From NCBI GenBank assembly GCA_015039465.1, contig MU130533.1, positions 124,001 through 188,000 on the forward strand: DNA of 64,000 nt, in the 5' to 3' direction. The notes under the pieces are model-generated. The model searched no databases. It saw only the letters and a program-made list of their open reading frames with translations, and was not told where the DNA came from. A program made the position numbers and the translations under genes. Below, one piece after another: positions 19,270 to 28,904 of this stretch. This stretch comes from Phlegmacium glaucopus. Its lineage: Eukaryota > Basidiomycota > Agaricomycetes > Agaricales > Cortinariaceae. The number at the start of each line of letters is the position of its first letter. Positions within the stretch are counted from its first letter, which is position 1.

Positions 19270-22200
19270 AGGTTTGAATGCGCTCCTTACTCCGGAGCAT
19301 TTTGATATATTGGGTAGGTATAGACAGCAAGCAAGGATAAAAGTCCACCACGAACGTTACTAGGCCAGTGGATAGAAAGAAATTACATAAAATAAGAAGC
19401 TTGACACTGCGTCGTGTTACCATCGAAAGGAGCGGCGTGAAGACCCGGATATGCGTTGTACATTTGTAGTTAAGGGAGGGAAATGCATTGGACCGGATGG
19501 TACAAGATAGATGATCTCGTTGAAGGTTTTCTACAGGTCCATGACAGCACGCGAGAATTTACTTCGCCTTCGAATAGCTGGTCCATAGAAGAAAAGGATC
19601 TATAGCACGGTGGATTAAAATAATTGGAATAGCAAAAGGTATTAGACGTACGAAAGGTATTGTCGCCATAATAGTTGCGAGGCAGCCGAAGAGAGTATTA
19701 GCCCAGTTGTAACCCAAAGTCTTGTATATCTGTGTAGTAAACAATGGAAAAGCGGTCGCAGACAAATTCCCTGTCAAGCAAAACGATGAACCGAGTTCCT
19801 TCGCTGGATAGGAAAAATAAATGTACGCGCAAGGCTCTGGCCAGCTAAAGCAGATGATGCAAATGGCCCATAACTGGAGATCAAACATGAATTAATATGT
19901 CAATCAGAAACATGTAGAGAAGTGACTCTCACCAATCAGCCAGGTAAGAAAATACGGCTAGATAGATGATGAAGGTTGCCCAGATGTAAAGGACAATCCC
20001 GATGGTAAGAGCAATCCAATGTACAAATGTGAATGAAGACCAAGCATATATGAACATTCCTGTAGGCAACAGGACCCCAGCACAGCATGCTAGGTATAAG
20101 CGAGCCTCAGGCCCCCTTGTTGGGAAATATCGTCTAGAACCCGGGAGATGTCAATTGATTCTTTTGATTATGCTCGTACACCAACTGGTATAATGTTTCT
20201 TGGTAAAAGTTCGTGAAGAAACCCAAGACCGATCCAATCCTTACCAAAAGCAAGTTAGAAATCCAGGAATACAAACCAAGGGATAGAAACTTACACTATA
20301 GCCAGGAAAACCATGCCAGTCTCTGCAATATTAAAGTGGTGAAGATTTTGAAAAACATCAGGTATCGAACTGATGAAAGCAACATCAGTCATTCGAAATC
20401 GAGGCGAGGAATAACGGCATGCTCAATCAGGCCATATGTAAGCCCCCAAGCAAATCCAACCCAAATCTGATTGATAAGAGTAAGAGCGAATACAAGATCA
20501 ATGGCCATAATACTGACGCTAAAGCTGGAAACTACCAGCTCGGTACACATCAGATCTAGATTTTTTTAGTCTAGCATTAATGAGACAACTGAAACGAACT
20601 TACGAACTGGTCGAGTACATGAGATGAAAATCAAGGTGCCAAGGCTTGCCCGTTCATCTTCCATTCTTGCACGATATCGTTGATCTCCGGTTGTTTCTCT
20701 GAGTTTCTTTGTAATCCTCGTCAAAATAACAGACGAGCGTGTTTCTGTCATGAGGAATGGAACTAGCAGAAGATATACTGCACTGAGCCTGGGTTGAGGG
20801 AACATTTTTAACCCATTGTTTTCAGCCAATAAGGTATCACTTGCATCATATGGGTCCATTGTATCCATTTCCATTCGAGCTTGGGATTAATTTCAATCCA
20901 GCCGGAATACACAGGTCCGAGTCCTGCCCCGCCAATGGCAAGCAAGGCGAAAATCGACATCGGTAGTCCACGCCTGCAAAAAAATTGAATATGGTAGACG
21001 AAACCATTATTGAAAAACATACTCCTTAGTTGACCATATATCAGAGACCGTTCCACCAACCATAGTCGCCCCAGTCGACCCAAACGCGCCCTGTATAAAA
21101 CGCGCCACAATAACTGTCTCGATGTTTTTTGCCCTTATGAAATTTCAAGGTGAGTCAGATGACGATAATAAATTGGAGTTCGATGTAAGTACAATGCAAT
21201 GACAGGAAACATCACCAGAAATCCGAGTCCGGACCCGATGTATAACAGTAGACGTCCAAACTCTTCACTGAGCGATGCCGTTACAAGAGGAGTTAAACCA
21301 AATCCGAGTGCGTATACACTCAAGCCGATAGTCGCTTGGAATTCTGTACAACGCAGATCACGTATTATTGATGGAAATCCCAAGTTGTAGATTGGTGCGG
21401 CCGACGCTATTTGTAATATATATCAAGCTGTTTTTCGCCGAAAAAAATAATATTAAGGGATGGCCTTACAGACTAGATATGTCCCAAAACACGCTATAGC
21501 TGTAATGGCCCATTTCTTGCGTTTGGAGAAATTGATTGGATTCCGTTGGTCTCCTTCCTCAAATTCAATCTACAATAAAGGTCAATAAGTTTGAAGATCT
21601 AGAGGGAAAAAAAATACCAACGTAGATAAGTTCCTCATCCTTGAATGATTTTTCTGTTGCAATGGTCGTGTCATGACAGTGGAAATTCAATTTACTGGAC
21701 TGTCGACCGAGGCTTTGATCCAACAGATTTTCGTCAGGTCTCGAAGACAAGCTGACCCTCGGATCCAAGCTGGGTTCCCGAATGTTCTCCAGAGATTTAG
21801 CTACTATGCCTTCAGCAAAGAGCGTTGGAGTCGCAGATATTTCGGCCTCCGCATGCGGTTTGGGGTGAATATTCATAACCGAATGGACGGGCACAAAAAC
21901 GGGAGAAGAGGCCTCTTTAAATGGGATATTTTAACAGGAAGAAAGAAAGCCCGGTCTGATTCTATGATCGCCGTAATTACCGTCCACAACCATTTCCCTC
22001 CATGTCCGATCCTGGGTGCTCTGCAATCGGATTAGCTAGATAAATATTTAAGCAAGGCATAAACCCTACCAACCCAGGCACCATCCGACTTTTGGAAGAA
22101 TAAGTAAGCAGCACCCACAGTTGGATGACGTTTTTTTCTTCTCCATTAAGCTTTGGCGGCACCAGTTCTTCGTCCTTGAAGCGTGTAAACATCTCATGTG

Positions 22201-22588
22201 AGTTCAATCGATATCCGTTAGACAATTGGGGGTAAGAACTGGCTCTGACCTCGTCGTTCGTGGCAACCGGTGGGAAAATGTTTATGAATCTATATAAATA
22301 TACAAGGAAAATGAGCACATGAACTAGTCCTGGGGAAAAGAAACAGTAATGAGCAGATCTTGTTGAAACTTGATTACAAGTCTTGAAGAAATGAATGGAA
22401 TGCTCACGGAAGGTACTTTTGATAAGCGCTACATGGTATTATTCGAGGGTAGCTGATACTTAACAGAGACTCGGAATGGCGATGGCGGAACGTTGAAGCG
22501 GACCCAGAAGATGCAAATGGGAATAGCCTTTGTCAGCCCGGGAACGATGCCGGTTACCGTACCGAAGATGCCGCAGATAATTAACATA
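19270..22588. repeat. Segmental duplication, copy 2 (MFS transporter gene with flanks)
   Basis: This is the direct-orientation partner of 13263-17131. It lacks the transposon insertion of copy 1 and is bordered on both sides by the 94-bp direct repeat. Exonic differences between copies are substitutions and in-frame indels; intronic and flanking differences include frame-neutral-only-by-chance small indels. Confidence 0.88.
19531..21894 (-). CDS. MFS multidrug/polyamine-type transporter, copy 2
   Basis: Same 14-exon structure as the copy at 13523-15869, starting MPVHSVMNIHPKPHAEAE at 21894 and ending SKFSRAVMDL at 19531. All splice sites used in copy 1 are conserved, including the GC donor (here GA|GCATGC at 20422). 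Compared with copy 1 the N-terminal tail has two in-frame insertions of 2 and 3 residues (KSLENIR for KLNIQ; DENLLDQSL for DENQSL). Substitutions such as FPSIIRDL for FPSMIRDL are scattered. The in-frame nature of the exonic indels suggests both copies have been kept as coding genes. The substrate is unknown. Confidence 0.82.
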
Positions 22589-22925
22589 GTTATGCGAGTG
22601 CCTGAGAGAAAACTGGTGCCGAGATAATATGCCTGGTTTTTGCAAGGCTATATTACACTATCTTTGAAGCCAAATATCAATTGATCAAGATGTACTCATG
22701 ATACGGCCCATATGTCGAACTGAAGCAACAAGCCCAGTTTCTCCTTTTGATCATTGCTTTTGTGTCCTTATTCTATACATAATGATAATAATAATATGGG
22801 TATATAGTACGAAGTGCTAGTGAAATGTAATGTAAAAGTTCGGGACGAACATCCTTTGTAACAAATCGAGGCTAGAGTTGTGCATGCACTGTTTCAGTCA
22901 TAGTATATATGCCTGGAAACATGAC
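21895..22925. other. Upstream region of MFS copy 2 and spacer
   Basis: It holds the 5' flank of copy 2 (to 22588) with the empty site of the copy 1 transposon at 22496-22504, then the right 94-bp repeat, then about 240 bp before the stop codon of the next minus-strand gene. No gene seen. Confidence 0.45.
22589..22682. repeat. 94-bp direct repeat, right flank of transporter copy 2
   Basis: Partner of 19176-19269 with three mismatches. It begins GTTATGCGAGTGCCTGAGAG directly where the homology between the two transporter blocks stops. Either the insertion of copy 2 duplicated this stretch, or the repeats were substrates for recombination. Confidence 0.85.
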
Positions 22926-24293
22926 CTAAATATGCTTCCATTCGTGAATAGCCTTGTCGATGTCCCTGAAAATTTCACAGACAATCTGGGGATAAACGAT
23001 CTTCCCGTGTAATCTTGCCTCTGTAGAAAGGGCACACACGCGCGAGAGTCGATGATAGTTGAGACCGCGAGTATGCAGCGCAGTTGTCGAACCACGAGGC
23101 TTCAATACTTGTAGCGACTGTTCTGAAGCTGCGATGTCTTGCAGGACGCGTCTAGTAGTAGGACTGGTTTGGACATCGGAGTTCGTAAGTGTGGCTCTGG
23201 AGTCGGAAACGAAGGCTTGCGACATCTGGCTGAAAGAAACTCTTTCTGGGTGGTGGGTCCTGTGACTGTTAAAAAAGCTTTCGTTTGGATGAGGTCCAAA
23301 GAACTGGTGACGGCTTTGTCGATTCTTTGTCGAGCTTCCCGGAAAATAGTTGGGTGACTCGAGAAAAGGAACATATAGCGACTGAGTGTAGATTGCATGG
23401 CGCTTCGTGGTTCTGGAATTATAGCTCTCTCTAGTAACTGTAGCGGCGGGACCGTTACGACCGTCTCTTTGATTATTGTCACGAATGTTTGGAATGTTTT
23501 CCGAACGTGTCCTCTTTTTGCGAGGCAATTTTGAGTCTATAATCGATGATTGGATAGTTGCATTTAAGTATTTGGGGACGGAGGGGCTGCGATCTGAAAA
23601 TAATGCGACGGGGTTTTGTACGTGAGTATGATAACTAGCATCATAGGTTTGAATTTCATTAGTCGGGGTAATAATAGAGCTTTCAAATTTATGGGCCGTA
23701 TATTTTGTGCGCTGTCGATTCAGGTCCTGCTCTGCCAAAGCGTGTGATTCCCCAAGATTGTCAAGCTCAAAAGAAGGAGACGGCCCAAGGACAGGCATAG
23801 CCAACATTTCTGCGCAGGAAGTAGCCAAAGTTTCGCTATCGGCCAGCATTACCATATCGCAGTTGTCCTGGGTGTTGAAATCCATCTGTGAATAAGAGGA
23901 AACAATAACAGGTCTAACTTGAGAGCAAGTCTGTCGCCTTATAGAGGCCGAACGTAGCAGAGTATGAGATGCGGGAGGTAACGCCAATTGCGATGGATGG
24001 CCACCTTCCAATACAGCGAGTTTGCTCACATCACGCAGTGGAACCACTTGAAAACGATGCGGCGTTTTATCCCGCACAGCTACGCGTGTTTTCATTGTAA
24101 TTCTTGCGTGGTCCGAGTCGGCGTTGCAGTCAGCATAAGAAACTAGTCTGTAGTCTTTTGATTCAGGAGTTGTTTGCAAGCTGGATAGTTGGTTCGAACG
24201 GCAGGATATACCCGTGGTTTTAATGCCAATGGGAGTCGTCGGAGTCCCCGAGTTGTTTGAGTTCTGTGACTCTAAATGTATTTCGCAAGACAT
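22926..24293 (-). CDS. Hypothetical protein, 455 aa, intronless
   Basis: An uninterrupted frame starts MSCEIHLESQNSNNSG. It is polar and low-complexity, rich in Ser, Thr, Asn and Arg, with a basic patch KLPRKKRTRSEN (around residue 265) that could be a nuclear localisation signal. It ends in a more ordered stretch, IVYPQIVCEIFRDIDKAIHE. No known domain, signal peptide or membrane helix. It is transcribed divergently from MED10, whose start is 150 bp away. Function unknown; the frame length makes a real gene likely. Confidence 0.65.
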   Translation of the reverse strand: MSCEIHLESQNSNNSGTPTTPIGIKTTGISCRSNQLSSLQTTPESKDYRLVSYADCNADSDHARITMKTRVAVRDKTPHRFQVVPLRDVSKLAVLEGGHPSQLALPPASHTLLRSASIRRQTCSQVRPVIVSSYSQMDFNTQDNCDMVMLADSETLATSCAEMLAMPVLGPSPSFELDNLGESHALAEQDLNRQRTKYTAHKFESSIITPTNEIQTYDASYHTHVQNPVALFSDRSPSVPKYLNATIQSSIIDSKLPRKKRTRSENIPNIRDNNQRDGRNGPAATVTRESYNSRTTKRHAIYTQSLYVPFLESPNYFPGSSTKNRQSRHQFFGPHPNESFFNSHRTHHPERVSFSQMSQAFVSDSRATLTNSDVQTSPTTRRVLQDIAASEQSLQVLKPRGSTTALHTRGLNYHRLSRVCALSTEARLHGKIVYPQIVCEIFRDIDKAIHEWKHI

Positions 24294-24443
24294 GGGTTGA
24301 CTATATAGGTATGCTAGCCCAATGCCCGCCGCTCAGCGGGGACGATCACGTGTACTCAACTATATATGGATTACGTCATCAGTGGCCATCCAGAATTTCA
24401 AGCTTTGTCCTACATAGCAGTTAACTTGTCTGCCTGACAGTTG

Positions 24444-25034
24444 ATGGCACCTCAACAACGTCAAGCAATACCAGCGCCGGACTCTCCTCGCTCGTCTCAA
24501 TCGCCGGCGCCATCGGGAGTGCAAGGTGACCTGGAGCTTGAACTACTTGGCCTTGCTAATGCCTTGTACAACCTCGGAACAACCGTCATCAACGATTCCA
24601 CCAAAGAACGTGATAAGCCCGGAGGAGGAAAGCAGGTTGGACTTAGAGTGTAATTCCAAAAGAGTTTCCGTTATCTTTGACTGTCGTCTAATGCAATTTG
24701 TTTTCCAGGAACGACGTAATTACACATCTCGCAACGGTTGATGAAATGGCTCAGCATGTATCACTCATGATTCCTATGCAAGTGTTGGCGGATATAGACA
24801 ATTCACGGAATCCCATGCAACTAACAAAGGAGAGGTTGGAGAGAGCAGCAACTGAGAATCAATTCATGAATGGCAAAATTGCTGCAATCAACGTGAGGAT
24901 GATCAGGCTGCTGCTCAATAATCGGAGCACTGAGACACTTTTACCAGTCATACCGCAAGTACCTTGACGAAGCCATTGCGCAAAATTTTCCAGAACTTGA
25001 GCCTCATTTGAAAGGAAGCTCTATCGATAGTTAA
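24444..25034 (+). CDS. MED10: Mediator complex subunit 10
   Basis: MED10 (Nut2) is a middle-module subunit of Mediator, which links activators to RNA polymerase II. The ATG at 24444 gives MAPQQRQAIPAP, then LELELLGLANALYNLGTTV, DVITHLATVDEMAQHVSLM, IPMQVLADIDNSRNPMQLT and, after a second intron, SYRKYLDEAIAQNFPELEP. The stop is at 25034. The protein is about 155 aa, as expected for the family. Two introns are inferred: one after KQVGLR and one, GTGAGG...CCAG, after KIAAIN. The triplet just before the ATG is TTG, so 24444 is the first true ATG. Confidence 0.95.
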
Positions 25035-25416
25035 AGCCCACTTTCTGGAAATTTTCTACGAGGATATTTTCTACCTCTTGACCTGCCAAATGAAACGGCT
25101 CCGAGATCGATCCGTAGAGATATGGTAATCATCTTGATGAAAGTTAGGGCCTTGAGTGACAGTGAAGGAGCTGAACCACTGATACGTAGAAAGATATGTA
25201 ATGGGATAAATTTTGCAAGGTTGTTTCGATGAAGCTGATCATTGCCGTGATGAGATAACTTTGTGTTTCTTTCTTAGACAGTGCTAAGGAATTCTATGGG
25301 TATCAATTCCGTGTTTGTGCCCAGGCCTAAAACCAGCCCCTTGTATCGCTCGTAGTGAAGAAAAATGACAAAAGAGGCCGATCTTCAAAATGTGACATCT
25401 TATCTCAGATCATTTG
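25035..25416. other. Spacer between MED10 and the KAP123 fragment
   Basis: About 380 bp contains the MED10 3' end. I see no further recognisable KAP123 sequence or other gene here. Confidence 0.4.
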
Positions 25417-26060
25417 TTATAACTGAGATGGAATAGAGCGCGGAATAGAGGCGCAGAACAGAGGCGCGGTTCTCGAGGTAGTTGTTTTTAAGGGCAAAGC
25501 ATCGAAGGTAGGGAGGACTTGATCCAGAGGAATGGCCGCAGTATTGCAGACAATAAGCCGTCTAACGGCGCCCATTGCGTTATCCTTGGCGTTCAGCTTG
25601 ACCACAGGCGCGTCAGGCGAGACGACGAAAAGAGGACGAAGAGCTCCAAAAAGTTGGAGGTACTGTTGCTTCAAGTCCACTTGAGAGTATTCTACAAGGA
25701 GACCCAGAGAAAAGGTGCATCACTCAACACTGTGTGTTCAGAATCGCTAAGGGCAAGGTAGAAGAGTTCTAGAAGAGGTTGGGTATGTGGAGAGATGGCG
25801 GGCCCAAGGCTATCTATGATCTCAGCGAGGCAGCAACGATCAGTCTCTTTGTGTAGTATTTCGAAATCAAAGGGAAGAAGGTATTGAACCCTTGAGAGAA
25901 GTCGGGACCCATAGCAACCGCCAGAGCTGCAACAGGGTCGGTAGCAGACGAGATCAATATCGAGTTGTAGCCAACTATCTCCTCTTAATGCCTACAAAGT
26001 TCCATCCAGGCTGCCATGGGCAAGAAATAACTTTGAAGTGTCCACCATGTCCACATATGC
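25417..26060 (-). pseudogene. Importin beta-4 (KAP123) fragment, frameshifted
   Basis: Read on the minus strand, pieces in different frames line up in order with an internal part of karyopherin Kap123: ILISSATDPVAALAVAMGPD, FNTFFPLISKYYTK, CCLAEIIDSLGPAIS, QPLLELFYLALSDSEH, DLKQQYLQLFGALRP, KLNAKDNAMGAVRRL and TAAIPLDQVLP. At least three frame changes or stops separate them, and neither the N-terminal nor the C-terminal part of the roughly 1100-aa protein is present. This is a truncated, decayed copy of a HEAT-repeat nuclear import receptor. The functional gene presumably lies elsewhere. Confidence 0.8.
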
Positions 26061-26467
26061 TGGCATTTCAAATTCAAAAGATTGTCGAAGTGGTTGCTCT
26101 AGTTATAAGATAAGATCGCCGAGATCACCGAATCGAGTAGTATTTATTTTGTACTTTTTATACAGTCGAGGCTAACGTTATCTTATCCGATTATGTAGCG
26201 ATAAGATTATTTGGTCATTTTCACCTTATTTTTTCCAAGCATGCACAGAAATAGTATCTCTATAAAAATGGATCTCGTTTTTGGGAAGCTCCAATTCCAT
26301 GCCATTCTTTGAATCTTTCCTAATCTGTGTAACTCCACGTGATCTTGGAAGATGACCATGACAACCGTTTTCAATTAGCACCTCTCTTTAACAACCCTTT
26401 CACGCTAACTTCGAAGCAACGCTTGCTTGGATTTTACTAGCTGTGCATCTCCTGGCATTTTGGGTCG
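26061..26467. other. Region upstream of ric8
   Basis: About 400 bp, presumably the ric8 promoter and 5' leader. It contains AT-rich stretches (ATTTATTTTGTAC...) and a short TATAAAAATGG near 26262. No gene seen. Confidence 0.4.
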
Positions 26468-28583
26468 ATGGCGGACATTTTGAAGGCATACACTGCTCTC
26501 TCTGCATCGTCTCCGCGAAGTGATGCTACAAAGGTTCTAAACAGCGTTATCAATGGTGCGTCAACCTTTTGGGACAGCATCTCAGATAAAGTTAAACAAC
26601 CGACAGCTCCACCTCTCACTTTCGATACGTCTTCTCGCACAGAGTTGATCAAGAACATACTAGATGACCTAAAGAGTTGTGGGACGAAAGGCAGACTGAC
26701 TTTGAAAGGTAACTTACTCCCTATTCTACTTTTTTCTTGTTTGCATGCTTTAACCTGCTGTAGATGCCGGGCTGGCTTTGTTGGCTGTCAAAACTCTTGG
26801 AAAGGATCCTTCCGGGTCCGAATATCTGGCGTCCAGTACCAATCTGTCAACATTGCTCGGGTTCGCAGATGCTTTCAAAGATGACCCCGATGCCTCCAGC
26901 GAAACTTTACGATGTGTTGCAAATGCAATGCTCCTCATTGAAGAGGCCCGCACCACGTTCATCAGCAAAAGTGTCAACGGAGGTGACAAATGTCTTGCAA
27001 TGCTAGAAGTATTTATCACTTGAATGCAGGTTCTAACTTTCTGCTTACGAATGCTTTGCCAACAGAAATCCAGTTCTCCAGACCAGATTTTCATTTTATC
27101 TCGGGCACTCTTTCTTTCAACAGCATCTGGGCCATCGTACATTGAAAGTGTGGTCGACGGGAAATATCATGGCCGCTCAATTATCGAAATAATCGGGTCT
27201 AAACTAGGCTTATTGACAACATCTATTCGCGGTGGCGCACCCATGGCACGAGAGGCGATGACAGATCTGTTGAAGTTTTCATTTAATCTTTGCTTGCATT
27301 ATCCAAAGGTCTGCATCATCTCATCTTTTGGCGTGATATTTTCTGACCTTAATTTAAGTTGGTGGAATCCGAACCCCAAAATTCTGAACCAAAAAACGAC
27401 AAGGTAATGGGAGATTTCTGGAACCCTAAACTTGATGGGTATGTTTCGTTTTTCTTCCTCGCGCCTACGCTCGCCGATATCTCATCAAAACAGCCTACTT
27501 CCTCATTTCTTACGGGTTTTTCATGATCTTCCGCCAACTTCTCCTTGTCCTATCACTTCTCCTCTCACACACGTTATACACGCTCTAATCACTGTCCCTG
27601 TCACTCCAACTCTACGACCCACTTGGCTTGGTCTACAACGTAAATCATCGAGAAGTCGTAATTCTGCCAGCAACAGCCCAAAGACCCAAACTTCTCGGAG
27701 TTCCGAGTCTTTTCCCCAGAGCCGAAGTGACTCTCCTGCCCGTTCAGATCAGTCGCCAACATCCCTAAAACCATCCACGCTTGACCGTGCATTGTCTGTC
27801 CTTGCAGCAGGTCGACGTTCATTGAATCGTACTCCGTCCCTCAACAATGTCACATCTTACGATGTTCTTCAACATGCATATGATCTTCTCGAAGTTTCTT
27901 TCTCTCATTATTTCCCTGGAAAAACCGAACCGGATGATCCTGAAGTTCGAGCTCGCTGCAAAGCGGAATCTTCTGATACTCTGGAAGATATGCTTTCTCC
28001 TTTAGTGGTTCTCATAACCAAGCTATGTATCGCTGATGAAGCATCCCGAACTAGAGTACGGCACTGGATCGTGCCGGAAGACTTGGATCGCTCGTCCCCC
28101 TTAGAAGAGAGGCCTGATATCCTTGGGAGATGCTTGCGATTACTCAGCTGTATTTACCACCCCCGACTGAAAGATGCTATCGGTGAACTGCTCTTTGCCG
28201 TTGCCGATTCTGATGGTACGGTTTTCCATCCTTTTCGCCATGATTTCCCTCAAATCTAAATATCGGGACCTTTATCCACAGCATCGACTTTATGTAGCCT
28301 AGTAGGATATGGAAATGTTGCCGGTTTCTTGTTTCACAAAGGCTTCTTCAGTGCCCCCTCTCAAAGCCGTAGTGGAGCGGCTACGTCCACATCTTCCAGT
28401 GAAGCCATTAATCCCATTACTGGTACTACCATGAAGCCCGCAGAGGGGGTGCCAATGTCGGATGAAGAGAAAGAGCTTGAAGTGGAGAAGTTATTCGTCC
28501 TGTTTGACAGATTGGAGAAGACAGGGGCAATTCCAGCGGATCAGAACCCTATGCGAAAAGCCATACAACAACGACGCGATTGA
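26468..28583 (+). CDS. ric8: Ric8/synembryn, chaperone and exchange factor for G-alpha subunits
   Basis: Ric8 folds and activates heterotrimeric G-alpha proteins. The start at 26468 gives MADILKAYTALSASS. Five introns are removed (for example 26710-26763, and about 28215-28281) to give about 614 aa. Landmarks are DAGLALLAVKTLGKDPSGSE, DASSETLRCVANAMLLIEE, ILSRALFLSTA, FNLCLHYPK, LLRVFHDLPP-like HFLRVFHDLPPTSP, RHWIVPEDLDRSSPLE, LGRCLRLLSCIYHPRLKDAI, LVGYGNVAGFLFHKGFF and, near the end, MSDEEKELEVEKLFVLFDRL followed by NPMRKAI. This order matches the armadillo-like Ric8 fold. A Ser/Arg-rich insert (about residues 290-370) makes it longer than animal Ric8, a common feature in basidiomycetes. 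Confidence 0.93.
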
Positions 28584-28904
28584 AGATGATCAATGATCAA
28601 TGATACCTGACGTCCATATTTTAAGCATTTATATATGTCCACCTAATTAATATCTTTGTTGGCTTCAGCATGAACTTGTTCCCATTTTACAGCAAGATAT
28701 TGAATGATAGATCACCCACAAGAATTGAATTGTTCTGGCTGTAACTGGATATCCATGTGCATTAACAACGATAGACATTAGAGCTTGATATGATTAGACA
28801 AATGGTGCGCCTGTAGATAGAGGACATGATGCAACATGATACTAAGCCAACGAGAACTAGCAGCGAGAAATACAGACAAAAGAGGACAGAAATAAAGGCA
28901 TAAC
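28584..28904. other. Convergent 3' region between ric8 and the nucleolin-like gene
   Basis: About 320 bp between two stop codons that face each other. It holds both 3' ends, with AT-rich sequence (TTTATATATGTCC) suited to polyadenylation. No gene seen. Confidence 0.5.

Noticed and set aside
13523..21894. The two transporter copies as pseudogenes
   Set aside because: Apparent breaks vanish once all short introns, including the GC-AG one, are removed; indels in exons are in frame.
19176..22682. 94-bp direct repeats as LTRs of a retrotransposon
   Set aside because: Too short, no TG...CA ends, no primer-binding site, and the interior is an intron-bearing transporter gene shared with copy 1.
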